This document shows positions 1-5,527 of a DNA stretch of 13,167 bases, piece by piece. Each line of letters begins with the position of its first letter. Within the stretch, counting starts at the first letter, position 1. The stretch lies in the NCBI GenBank assembly GCA_025997155.1, contig BNUF01000060.1, positions 1 through 13,167 on the forward strand, given 5' to 3'. This DNA comes from Clostridia bacterium (GTDB lineage: Bacteria > Bacillota > Clostridia > Lachnospirales > WQUN01). Under the pieces are notes generated by a model. It was not told where the DNA came from. It did not search any database and worked only from the letters and a program-made list of their open reading frames with translations. The translations under genes were made by a program, and so were the position numbers.

Positions 1-105
1 CAACTCCGATTAGCCGCTGATGTACCAAAAGACCTTTGGACTTTGGCTAATAAATTTGAACGAAAAATAGAAGTATCAAAAACTAAAAATCAAAAATATT
101 TATGA
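1..105 (+). CDS. C-terminal end of an unidentified protein (5' part outside window)
   Basis: Frame 1 is open from the first base to a TGA at 103-105, giving 34 residues that include the stretch LAADVPKDLWTLANKFERK and end in a basic tail. The composition (mixed helix, Lys/Glu rich) is protein-like, and the stop lies 25 bases before the start of the next gene, which has its own ribosome site. I do not recognise the family. It could be co-transcribed with the acidic paralogue pair downstream, as no terminator is visible between them. Confidence 0.5.
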   Translation, partial: QLRLAADVPKDLWTLANKFERKIEVSKTKNQKYL

Positions 106-130
106 ACATTATTATACGAGGAGGTATTTT

Positions 131-652
131 ATGTGTCATGTTGTAGTTCAGCTTACGGAAAGACGCATAAATTCAACAGATGATGACAGATTGATTATTC
201 CAGATGACCGCAACAATCGTGCCTTTATGCCTAAAGTTGATTATTTTGAAAGCGAAGGGGATAGGCGAGATGATTTCGAGTATTTTTTAACCGCACTAAA
301 ACAGTTGCTTGGGGAAGATGCGGATAGTTGCATTGAGTCTTTTTATACCAACGAAGATACCGATGAAGTTCTGCCTGAGGCGTATATCATTTTTAAGCCT
401 GGTTTTAAGAAGAGATATTTCGAGCAGCAGTTTTTGGATTTTCAAAATAAAATTCCAAAAAATCTTGACGATTTTGTAAACGCCTCCGATTTGTATGAGA
501 TGGAAGAAATTGTCGGAAATTATTTCGGTGCATATATTGCGGACGAACTGAAAGAACCTCAGCCCATCAACGTGTTTCTAAAATCTCCGCGCATTGATGA
601 TGCAAAAGAAACGAAGTTGTATTTGGGTGCTGCGTTCAGATATTATTGGTAA
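131..652 (+). CDS. Acidic protein of unknown function, first copy of a tandem pair
   Basis: The product is a 173-residue acidic soluble protein with no signal peptide or membrane segment. The start is fixed by a strong AGGAGG site at 119-124 (GAGGAGG overall), seven bases ahead of the ATG. It is clearly homologous over its whole length to the next gene. The best-kept block runs from about residue 44 (DRRDDFEYF) through LGEDAD, LPEAYIIFKPGFK, FEQQF and FVNASDLY to about residue 140, and both copies end in an aromatic residue pair or triplet (YYW here). I do not recognise a named family. The pair sits directly upstream of an RNA ligase gene, so a role in the same accessory module (partner, immunity or inhibitor protein) is possible but is inference only. 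Confidence 0.8.
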   Translation: MCHVVVQLTERRINSTDDDRLIIPDDRNNRAFMPKVDYFESEGDRRDDFEYFLTALKQLLGEDADSCIESFYTNEDTDEVLPEAYIIFKPGFKKRYFEQQFLDFQNKIPKNLDDFVNASDLYEMEEIVGNYFGAYIADELKEPQPINVFLKSPRIDDAKETKLYLGAAFRYYW

Positions 653-673
653 AGGTTTAGGGGAGATGCACTT

Positions 674-1198
674 ATGCATGACACTATGATTCAACTTACG
701 AAGGAACGGATAATCTTGAAGGATGCCGATGAGCTAATGACGACATTTGATTTTGATGAGAGTGACTTTATGTGCAATGTTGCCGACTGGCTTTATGCCG
801 ATACAGACAGACGAGAGGATTTTGAATGGTTTGTTAAGGAACTGAAAGAGCGACTCGGTGAGGATGCCGACAATTATATTTCGTCGTTTTATTCAGACGA
901 AGAGGTTGAAGGAGAACTGCCCGAAGCGTATGTTGTGATTAAGCCAGGGTTTAAGCAAAGGTTCTTTGAGAAACAGTTTGCGGCGTTTCAAGAAAAGATT
1001 CCGAAGACACTTGACGAGTTTGTAAACGCACGTGACTTATACGGTATGGACGAAATCGCTGGCAAACAATTTAGTACATATATTGTTGACGAGGACAAAG
1101 ACTATCTCACGCTCGATGTTTATTTCAAGTCGGCATTTATTGACGATACGAAGGACACTACGCTGTGGTTAGGGACGACGCTTGGTTACCATTGGTAA
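674..1198 (+). CDS. Acidic protein of unknown function, second copy of a tandem pair
   Basis: The product is a 174-residue acidic protein, paralogous to the gene 21 bases upstream. Shared blocks are DRREDFEWF, LGEDAD, LPEAYVVIKPGFK, FEKQF, KIPKTLDEFVNA and a C-terminal YHW. By eye about half of the residues are identical in the central block, while the first 40 residues and residues 140-160 have diverged. GGGGAG (660-665) lies eight bases before the ATG and acts as the ribosome site. The divergence means this is an old duplication, not a recent copying event, and both copies are intact, so both are probably kept by selection. No family is recognised. The stop is only three bases before the -35 box of the rtcB promoter. 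Confidence 0.8.
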   Translation: MHDTMIQLTKERIILKDADELMTTFDFDESDFMCNVADWLYADTDRREDFEWFVKELKERLGEDADNYISSFYSDEEVEGELPEAYVVIKPGFKQRFFEKQFAAFQEKIPKTLDEFVNARDLYGMDEIAGKQFSTYIVDEDKDYLTLDVYFKSAFIDDTKDTTLWLGTTLGYHW

Positions 1199-1201
1199 GT
1201 C

Positions 1202-1230
1202 TTGACTTTGCTGTCTTGTTAACGTATAAT
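1202..1230 (+). promoter_or_regulatory. Sigma-70/SigA-type promoter of the first rtcB gene
   Basis: TTGACT (1202-1207) and a perfect TATAAT (1225-1230) are separated by exactly 17 bases. Transcription would start near 1237, leaving a leader of about 20 bases with GGGGTGAT (1246-1253) just before the ATG at 1257. The promoter begins right after the stop of the preceding gene, so rtcB1 can be expressed independently. The spacer contains the palindrome GTTAAC. Confidence 0.75.
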
Positions 1231-1256
1231 CAGTTTAGCGGGATTGGGGTGATTGA

Positions 1257-2474
1257 ATGATTGAGGTAAAAGGTTCGAGCAACACGGCATTGTGTTATTG
1301 CGACGAGTTAGAAGAAAAGGCGGCGGAGCAGATTCGGATGGTTTGCGAACAAACCGAATTTGCCGACAGTAAGATTCGGATTATGCCTGATGTTCACGCG
1401 GGAAAAGGTTGCACCATTGGAACGACTATGACGATTACGGATAAGATTGTTCCAGGAATGGTGGGCGTTGATATAGGTTGCGGAATGGAAACTGTTGAGA
1501 TTGCCGAAAAGGAAATTGACTTTGAAAAGTTGGACGAGGTAATTCATCGGCAGATTCCAGCAGGACGGGAAGTGCGCGAAGACTGCCACCAATTTAACGA
1601 TGAAATAGATTTGAACGAATTGCGTATCGCAAAGGTGTTCGGCGCGGTACATATAGACCGCGCGCGGCATAGTGTAGGGACGTTAGGCGGCGGGAATCAT
1701 TTTATTGAGGTTGACCGCGCGGATAATGGTACGCTGTTTATTGTGGTTCATTCAGGGAGCCGTCATATAGGAACGGAAGTTGCGAACTATTATCAAAATG
1801 AAGCGTATATGCAGTTGCAAGGAAATTCAAAAGCGCAGGTCGCTGAACTTATCGCCCGACTTAAGTCAGAAGGGCGGCACTCGGATATTCAAACCGCCGT
1901 TAGTGAACTAAAGACTAGCGGCGCATATAATTTGAAGATACCAAAAGAATTGACCTATGTTTCAGGAAATTTGTTTGACGATTATATTCACGATATGAAG
2001 ATAATTCAGCGGTTCGCTGTGCTTAACCGCAGGGCGATGATTGACGAAATTCTGCACGGAATGGGTTTGACAAAAGTTTTTGAGTTTACGACAATTCACA
2101 ATTATATCGACACGGACGCTATGATTTTACGCAAGGGTGCGGTGTCGGCGAAGTTGGGCGAAAAACTGCTTATCCCCATAAATATGCGTGACGGCAGTCT
2201 TGTTTGTGTTGGAAAAGGAAACGGCGACTGGAACTACTCCGCCCCTCATGGCGCGGGAAGACTTATGAGTCGGACGGCGGCGTTTGGTAAACTTTCAATG
2301 GAGGAGTATAAAACTCAGATGAAAGGAATCTTCACCACTTGCGTTACGGAGAATACTTTAGACGAATCGCCTATGGCTTACAAAAGCCTTGACACAATAG
2401 TCAGCCAACTTTCGCCTACTGCTGATATTGTTATGCGAATAAAGCCTGTTTATAATTTCAAGGCAAGCGAATAG
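1257..2474 (+). CDS. rtcB: RtcB-type RNA-splicing/repair ligase (copy 1)
   Basis: RtcB joins RNA ends carrying a 2',3'-cyclic phosphate or 3'-phosphate to a 5'-OH end, using GTP and Mn2+ through a guanylylated histidine, in the cytoplasm. The 405 residues match the length of E. coli RtcB (about 408). Visible motifs are MPDVHAGKG (43-51), the metal site GVDIGCG with D72 and C75, GGGNH with H148, VHSGSR with H165, TIHN with H281, and the nucleotidylation motif APHGAGR with H331, equivalent to the guanylylated histidine H337 of E. coli. All metal ligands are present, so the enzyme should be active. The start is the ATG after GGGGTGAT. It has its own promoter and a terminator at 2544. No archease gene is nearby. 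A second, divergent rtcB lies about 3 kb downstream. Confidence 0.95.
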   Translation: MIEVKGSSNTALCYCDELEEKAAEQIRMVCEQTEFADSKIRIMPDVHAGKGCTIGTTMTITDKIVPGMVGVDIGCGMETVEIAEKEIDFEKLDEVIHRQIPAGREVREDCHQFNDEIDLNELRIAKVFGAVHIDRARHSVGTLGGGNHFIEVDRADNGTLFIVVHSGSRHIGTEVANYYQNEAYMQLQGNSKAQVAELIARLKSEGRHSDIQTAVSELKTSGAYNLKIPKELTYVSGNLFDDYIHDMKIIQRFAVLNRRAMIDEILHGMGLTKVFEFTTIHNYIDTDAMILRKGAVSAKLGEKLLIPINMRDGSLVCVGKGNGDWNYSAPHGAGRLMSRTAAFGKLSMEEYKTQMKGIFTTCVTENTLDESPMAYKSLDTIVSQLSPTADIVMRIKPVYNFKASE

Positions 2475-2543
2475 GATGGGGACGAGAGAAAAGTACACGG
2501 GAATATGGTGGAGGCATCTTTTGCGGAGATTTGGAAGGCGGAT

Positions 2544-2571
2544 GGAAGGTTGTGTGACCTTCCTTTTTTTT
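2544..2571 (+). terminator. Intrinsic terminator after rtcB copy 1
   Basis: A perfect 7-bp stem, GGAAGGT (2544-2550) with ACCTTCC (2557-2563), a six-base loop, and then eight consecutive T (2564-2571). It lies 70 bases after the rtcB stop and closes that transcript. Confidence 0.85.
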
Positions 2572-2594
2572 GTTTGCGGAAAGGTCGTGTCGTT

Positions 2595-2681
2595 GTGAGT
2601 GCTTATGATTTTGGAAGTTTGTTAGCACACGTTGGACACAAGGTTGTGTTTAGCGGGATTAGTATGCGGGAGGCGTTGTGA
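2595..2681 (+). CDS. Possible small protein, 28 residues
   Basis: A GTG-initiated frame encodes a 28-residue peptide that reads like the beginning of a real protein (SAYDFGSLLAHVGHKVV), with the HVGHKVV pattern often seen at the start of small proteins in clostridial accessory regions. The ribosome site is weak (AAAGG, 2579-2583). It ends in TGA immediately followed by the ATG at 2682, so the two frames would be translationally coupled. It may be a truncated remnant of a longer protein. The call is speculative. Confidence 0.3.
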   Translation: MSAYDFGSLLAHVGHKVVFSGISMREAL

Positions 2682-2855
2682 ATGGGCGTATTGAGTTAAG
2701 ACGATTTAGAAATAGGCGATACCGTACGACTCAAGGAATCCTACCGAGGATACAGTACGGGAGAAGTTACAGCCTTTTACGGAGTGCGAGTTGAGGTTAC
2801 GCTAACTAGTGGCAAGGAGCTTGTGTTTTACGCGGACGAGTTGGAACTGTTGTGA
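2682..2855 (+). pseudogene. Small beta-rich protein gene interrupted by an in-frame TAA
   Basis: ATG at 2682 has an excellent ribosome site (GGGAGG, 2668-2673, eight bases away), but codon 6 is TAA (2697-2699). The same frame then runs open to TGA at 2853-2855 and reads as a convincing 51-residue domain: DDLEIGDTVRL, YRGYSTGEVTAFYG, VRVEVTLTSGKELVFYADELELL. This pattern of short strands resembles SH3-like beta barrels, though no family is recognised. A single change of the TAA to AAA, CAA or GAA would restore a 57-residue protein. No ATG, GTG or TTG follows the stop early enough to restart the domain. A decayed second copy lies at about 3650-3790. The alternative is a sequencing error at the TAA. 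Confidence 0.6.
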
Positions 2856-2876
2856 TGAAAGGGCAGGGAGAAAATC

Positions 2877-3197
2877 ATGACTGTTGTTAAGGAGCGTCTT
2901 GTGCAAGAAATCACTTATGGACGGATTATCCGAAAACGAAAGTCGGGCGGACATTATCATGCGCTTCTGGGTAATTACGAATCGGACGGAGAGTTCTTGC
3001 TTGCCGAAGTCGTTAAAGAAAACCTCAATGGCAAAATGTTCTGGCGGGTATATCTGACATCGGATACAGTTAACCAGAGCGAAGTGTCCCAATCACCGAC
3101 AGTATGGCAACCGCAGACCCCGACCGCTAAATATGTAGACGGTCTCGGGTTTGAAACGTTGAACTCAGCATTTGACAGTTTGAATGCAAACTTCTGA
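2877..3197 (+). CDS. Hypothetical protein, probably truncated by a frameshift at its 3' end
   Basis: The product is 106 residues with an ATG six bases after AGGGAG (2865-2870). The first 65 residues (ITYGRIIRKRKSGGHYHALLGNY, then LLAEVVKENLNGKMFWRVYLTSD) look like a compact beta domain. A Pro/Thr/Gln-rich linker (residues 70-85) follows, then KYVDGLGFETLNSAFDSLNA. The frame ends at TGA 3195-3197, but an adjacent frame continues for about 30 codons with protein-like sequence (see 3176-3295), suggesting loss of the C-terminus by a single-base shift near 3186-3193. Its position after the SH3-like remnant suggests a small-gene operon. The function is unknown. Confidence 0.6.
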   Translation: MTVVKERLVQEITYGRIIRKRKSGGHYHALLGNYESDGEFLLAEVVKENLNGKMFWRVYLTSDTVNQSEVSQSPTVWQPQTPTAKYVDGLGFETLNSAFDSLNANF

Positions 3198-3295
3198 ACT
3201 CAAAAATCAAGATTGACGTTTACGGTAATTCTCGCATAGTTCTTTATGTCAACGGACTCTCGTTCGGAATCAAAGCCTCGATTTTTCCCGAATAA
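3176..3295 (+). pseudogene. Frameshifted C-terminal continuation of the preceding gene
   Basis: From 3176 to the TAA at 3293-3295 one frame is open but has no ATG, GTG or TTG start. It encodes a strand-rich stretch (KIKIDVYGNSRIVLYVNGL, then SFGIKASIFPE). Joining it to the upstream 106-residue protein with a one-base shift around 3186-3193 gives a continuous protein of about 139 residues (FDSLNA followed by KLLNSKIKID). It is therefore best read as the lost C-terminus of the gene starting at 2877. A chance open frame cannot be excluded. Confidence 0.45.
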
Positions 3296-3310
3296 GAAAG
3301 GATAAAAAGT

Positions 3311-3634
3311 ATGACTAAGACTATAGCCATTTTAATATGGCGCGATGACAACGGCGGTTTCGAGCAAACCCAATACGATTCGTTACAAGAAGCTTACACC
3401 GAGATGTTCAAACAAGTCGCCGAAGTTCTTGATGTCGAGATTGACTTTACCATGCCTGAAAACCTTGACCCTGCTATTCTCGAAGCTCAAAGCAGCTATA
3501 CGAATCAAGAAGACTATGAAATCGGCGATGCCTCCGCGTGGGTAACAGGCGTACACCATACGAACCATACGTGGGATATTATAACCGTCGAAGTGACAAA
3601 CGCGCTTCCTGAAACCGAAATCAAAACGTTGTGA
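3311..3634 (+). CDS. Hypothetical acidic protein, 107 residues
   Basis: The start ATG follows GAAAGGAT (3295-3302) by eight bases. The product begins with a hydrophobic strand (TKTIAILIWRDDNGGF), continues with a helix (residues 24-42) and an acidic middle, and has a His/Trp-rich stretch near residues 75-90 (AWVTGVHHTNHTWDIITVEV). There is no signal peptide or membrane segment. I do not recognise the family. It lies 15 bases after the end of the frameshifted frame, which fits an operon of small accessory genes. Confidence 0.65.
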   Translation: MTKTIAILIWRDDNGGFEQTQYDSLQEAYTEMFKQVAEVLDVEIDFTMPENLDPAILEAQSSYTNQEDYEIGDASAWVTGVHHTNHTWDIITVEVTNALPETEIKTL

Positions 3635-3649
3635 GGTGGAATAAAATTC

Positions 3650-3790
3650 TGACAGGGATAAGATATATCTTTACATGACGTACAGGTGTAGGCAATGAAA
3701 TTTTATTAATTTGTGGAATGCGAGTTGAGGTTACGCCAACAATGGCAAGAAATTTATATTTACGCGAACGAATCAGAACTGTTATGAGAA
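3650..3790 (+). pseudogene. Decayed second copy of the small beta-rich gene at 2682
   Basis: Bases 3716-3736 match 2782-2802 at 20 of 21 positions, and similarity continues to about 3799, matching the first copy to about 2869, with two one-base deletions. After correcting the shifts, this DNA reads YANESELL followed by a stop, parallel to YADELELL followed by a stop in the first copy. Upstream, weaker similarity is seen in translation (a YR-containing strand, then a TGA). The copy therefore carries at least one stop and two frameshifts, and is a duplicated, degraded gene. Confidence 0.55.
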
Positions 3791-3996
3791 AGGGTAGGTC
3801 CTTTTACATTGACGCTTGGCGACACGCCAAAAGAAATCCCGAGAAATTGAAAGAGTTTATAACGGCGGTGGAAAATGATTTGCAGGATTACCCTGACCAC
3901 TCATATGCGAAACCGCTTAGGAAACTTTGTGACGCCACGGACGGGAAAGTATCCGTGAATATGTTTGGGTTGCCGAATGTGTTTAGCGGATTTTAA
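3718..3996 (+). CDS. Hypothetical basic protein (true start uncertain)
   Basis: The open frame gives 92 residues, but the first 22 are read out of the decayed repeat copy in another frame and are unlikely to be native. A more probable start is Met23 (ATG at 3784), giving 70 residues starting MRKGRSFYIDAWRHAKRNP. The helical core (KLKEFITAVENDLQDYPDHSYAKPL when read in pieces) and a Gly/Phe end (FGLPNVFSGF) look protein-like. No ribosome site is well placed for either ATG. The spot homologous to the ATG of the gene at 2877 is an ATT here. It may be a gene whose natural 5' end was destroyed by recombination between the repeats. No family is recognised. Confidence 0.45.
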   Translation: MRVEVTPTMARNLYLRERIRTVMRKGRSFYIDAWRHAKRNPEKLKEFITAVENDLQDYPDHSYAKPLRKLCDATDGKVSVNMFGLPNVFSGF

Positions 3997-4100
3997 GTCA
4001 AAATTCGTAAATTAACGCGCTAACAAGAGATTAGCATTATCGAGCAGAGATTGGTGGAGTGAGCATGTCTTTAGGTTGAAAATAATGATTTTCTAACAAT

Positions 4101-4122
4101 TTGCCGATATACATTACGGCAA
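4101..4122 (+). promoter_or_regulatory. Short inverted repeat before the DUF3848 gene
   Basis: TTGCCG (4101-4106) and CGGCAA (4117-4122) form a 6-bp inverted repeat with a 10-base spacer, ending just before AGGAG (4124-4128). It could be an operator or a hairpin that affects access to the ribosome site. It is short enough to be chance. Confidence 0.25.
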
Positions 4123-4137
4123 TAGGAGTGTGACAAG

Positions 4138-4437
4138 GTGGATACCGTACACAATCAAATCTACGAAAAACTGTCGAAGGAATTTAACGTGTTTCTTGAC
4201 AACTTGAAAAGCAAAACGCCGAACGAGATTATTGGGTGTGCATATGAGAGTGTGTTCAAATCCGAAATCTTGGCGTGTTTTGAGGATAGTTCTCTGAATG
4301 AAAAAGAAGCCTCTGCCTTGCTAATGATAGACGCGCCGTTGAATGAAATTTACCAAGACTGGTTGGGAGCGGGCGTATCCTATATGGACGACCTGCGTGA
4401 TTGCATATTCGGCACGGCGATTCGGGAGATTGATTGA
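4138..4437 (+). CDS. DUF3848-type protein
   Basis: The product is a 99-residue all-helical, acidic protein. It matches what I know of the DUF3848 domain of Firmicutes accessory proteins: an N-terminal NQIYEKLSKEFNVFLDNL helix, the segment containing IIGCAYE and KSEILACFED, then LNEKEASALLMIDAPLNEIY, DWLGAGVSYMDDLRD and a short C-terminal helix. Start is GTG at 4138 with AGGAG (4124-4128) nine bases upstream. DUF3848 is also found fused to larger domains, but here it stands alone. Its biochemical role is not known. It sits in the same direction as, and 100 bases before, the macrodomain glycohydrolase and could share its transcript. The family call is from memory of the motif pattern. Confidence 0.7.
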   Translation: MDTVHNQIYEKLSKEFNVFLDNLKSKTPNEIIGCAYESVFKSEILACFEDSSLNEKEASALLMIDAPLNEIYQDWLGAGVSYMDDLRDCIFGTAIREID

Positions 4438-4513
4438 CAAGACGGAAAAACTTGAAGCCTGCAGATTCAGCCTTGAATCGTGGGGTGTTGAGATTGTGAA
4501 GCGTTGTTTTTGA
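4430..4513 (+). CDS. Possible 27-residue overlapping small ORF
   Basis: A TTG at 4430 overlaps the end of the DUF3848 gene by eight bases and opens a frame to TGA at 4511-4513. The peptide (IDKTEKLEACRFSLESWGVEIVKRCF in two pieces) has natural-looking composition, and GGGAGA (4424-4429) abuts the start, which is too close for a normal ribosome site. It may be a remnant of a longer gene or a coupling peptide. Support is weak. Confidence 0.2.
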   Translation: MIDKTEKLEACRFSLESWGVEIVKRCF

Positions 4514-4537
4514 GGAACACTGTGGAGGAAACATAAA

Positions 4538-5362
4538 ATGCAGAATAGTTTGAGAGAACAACGGATAGAGATTTTTAACGACACACAACGATTAACGACA
4601 AACGGCGGAGTATATGCTACCCAAACCAAACAAGCAATTGAGAACACGATTGTGTTCGGAGAAAAACAACTTTTATCCTCTTCGCCAAAATTTCCCATTT
4701 GCCCTATCTCTGTCGAGAACGCCCCGACTTTGGACGTTGCCCAGAGATTTGAAGGAAGGTATGGGCATGTCGCGGTTCTCAACTTTGCAAGCGCAAAGAA
4801 TCCAGGCGGTGGCGTTGAACGTGGCGCGAACGCTCAAGAAGAATATCTGTGTAGGTGTTCAGGCTTGTACAACTGCCTGAAGTCAAGCAAGGTGTTTGGC
4901 GAATATTACGGCTATCACCGTAAACAGCGCAGCACGCTTTACAGCGACAAGATAATTTTTTCGGTGGGCGTTCCAGTTTTTAAGGACGCAAACGGAAACA
5001 GGTTGGGTTGTGCCTTTGACGCGGACGTAATAACCTGTGCCGCGCCTAATGTCGGGACTGACGAATTTAAGGGACGTAACCCAGAATCCGTGGAGTTTGG
5101 GCATTTATCGTATCGTGAGGTTTTGTATAATCGCATTAAGAATATCTTGACCGTAGCCGCAAACAACTCCGTGAAAGCCATTGTGCTTGGCGCGTTTGGC
5201 TGTGGGGTGTTTGGAAACGACCCCGCGATAGTTGCGCAAACCTTTAGGAAACTTCTGATTGACGAAGGATTTAGGCAATATTTTGCAGAGGTCACTTTTG
5301 CAATTTTGGCGAGAGACGAGAGGGATAGGAACTTATCCACGTTTAGAAAAGAGTTTAGGTAG
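4538..5362 (+). CDS. Bacterial poly(ADP-ribose) glycohydrolase-type macrodomain protein (TIGR02452 family)
   Basis: Proteins of this family hydrolyse the O-glycosidic bonds of (poly)ADP-ribose, or bind ADP-ribose on targets, in the cytoplasm. The 274 residues match the usual length. An N-terminal helical region (1-60) leads into a macrodomain: VAVLNFASAKNPGGG (78-92), the PARG signature GGG (90-92) to QEE (100-102) with catalytic glutamates E101 and E102, CAAPNVG (167-173), and the phosphate-binding loop LGAFGCGVFGNDP (217-229). All catalytic features are intact. The start has GGAGG (4524-4528) nine bases upstream. The gene lies between two rtcB genes and is followed by a DtxR remnant and rtcB2 without a terminator. 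This suggests a joint transcript and a possible role in removing ADP-ribose from damaged RNA or protein (inference). Confidence 0.88.
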   Translation: MQNSLREQRIEIFNDTQRLTTNGGVYATQTKQAIENTIVFGEKQLLSSSPKFPICPISVENAPTLDVAQRFEGRYGHVAVLNFASAKNPGGGVERGANAQEEYLCRCSGLYNCLKSSKVFGEYYGYHRKQRSTLYSDKIIFSVGVPVFKDANGNRLGCAFDADVITCAAPNVGTDEFKGRNPESVEFGHLSYREVLYNRIKNILTVAANNSVKAIVLGAFGCGVFGNDPAIVAQTFRKLLIDEGFRQYFAEVTFAILARDERDRNLSTFRKEFR

Positions 5363-5373
5363 GAGACGTTTCT

Positions 5374-5451
5374 GTGCAAGCTAAAAGGACAGGTTATATG
5401 TACCTCGTTGATGTGGTTGAAAAGCATCGGAGTGAGTGTGGAAATTGCTGA
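5374..5451 (+). CDS. Possible 25-residue leader-type ORF
   Basis: GTG at 5374 has AGGAG (5361-5365) eight bases upstream, overlapping the end of the glycohydrolase gene, and opens a frame of 25 codons to TGA 5449-5451. The peptide is not recognisable and overlaps the DtxR remnant in another frame. It may simply be what a good ribosome site now translates after the regulator gene was truncated. Confidence 0.2.
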   Translation: MQAKRTGYMYLVDVVEKHRSECGNC

Positions 5452-5527
5452 GGAAGACGCTTGCCGCATGGAACACATCTTGAATGACGCCTTTAACGCG
5501 ATAAAACGAATTGGGAGTAAAGTATGA
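5411..5527 (+). pseudogene. Remnant of a DtxR/MntR-family metalloregulator (dimerisation domain only)
   Basis: The frame from 5363 to TGA 5525-5527 contains LKSIGVSVEIAEEDACRMEH, the hallmark metal-binding/dimerisation helix of DtxR/MntR repressors (consensus GV..E.AEEDACRiEH). It is followed by ILNDAFNAIKRIG, which matches the next helix. About 38 residues remain from the ATG at 5411. The N-terminal winged helix is missing, so it cannot bind DNA as a normal repressor. Preceding codons (5363-5410) do not resemble the family, marking the break point. Its TGA overlaps the rtcB2 ATG as ATGA, so if it is translated it is coupled to the ligase. The ATG at 5411 lacks a good ribosome site. Confidence 0.65.

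Noticed and set aside
1308..1670. 120-residue minus-strand open frame inside rtcB1
   Set aside because: It is entirely antisense to a well-conserved RtcB sequence and has no independent signal.
2476..2598. Small frame starting at the ATG just after rtcB1
   Set aside because: It reads through the terminator hairpin and T run (FLFFV from the T tract) and has no ribosome site.
4321..4782. 153-residue minus-strand open frame across the DUF3848 and glycohydrolase genes
   Set aside because: It overlaps two supported sense genes and their ribosome sites. The Cys/Ser-rich composition is typical of an antisense shadow.
4939..5478. 179-residue minus-strand open frame
   Set aside because: It lies antisense to the macrodomain glycohydrolase and the DtxR remnant, whose sense frames carry clear family motifs. 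Its Ser/Ala/Leu-rich product resembles no family and it has no ribosome site.
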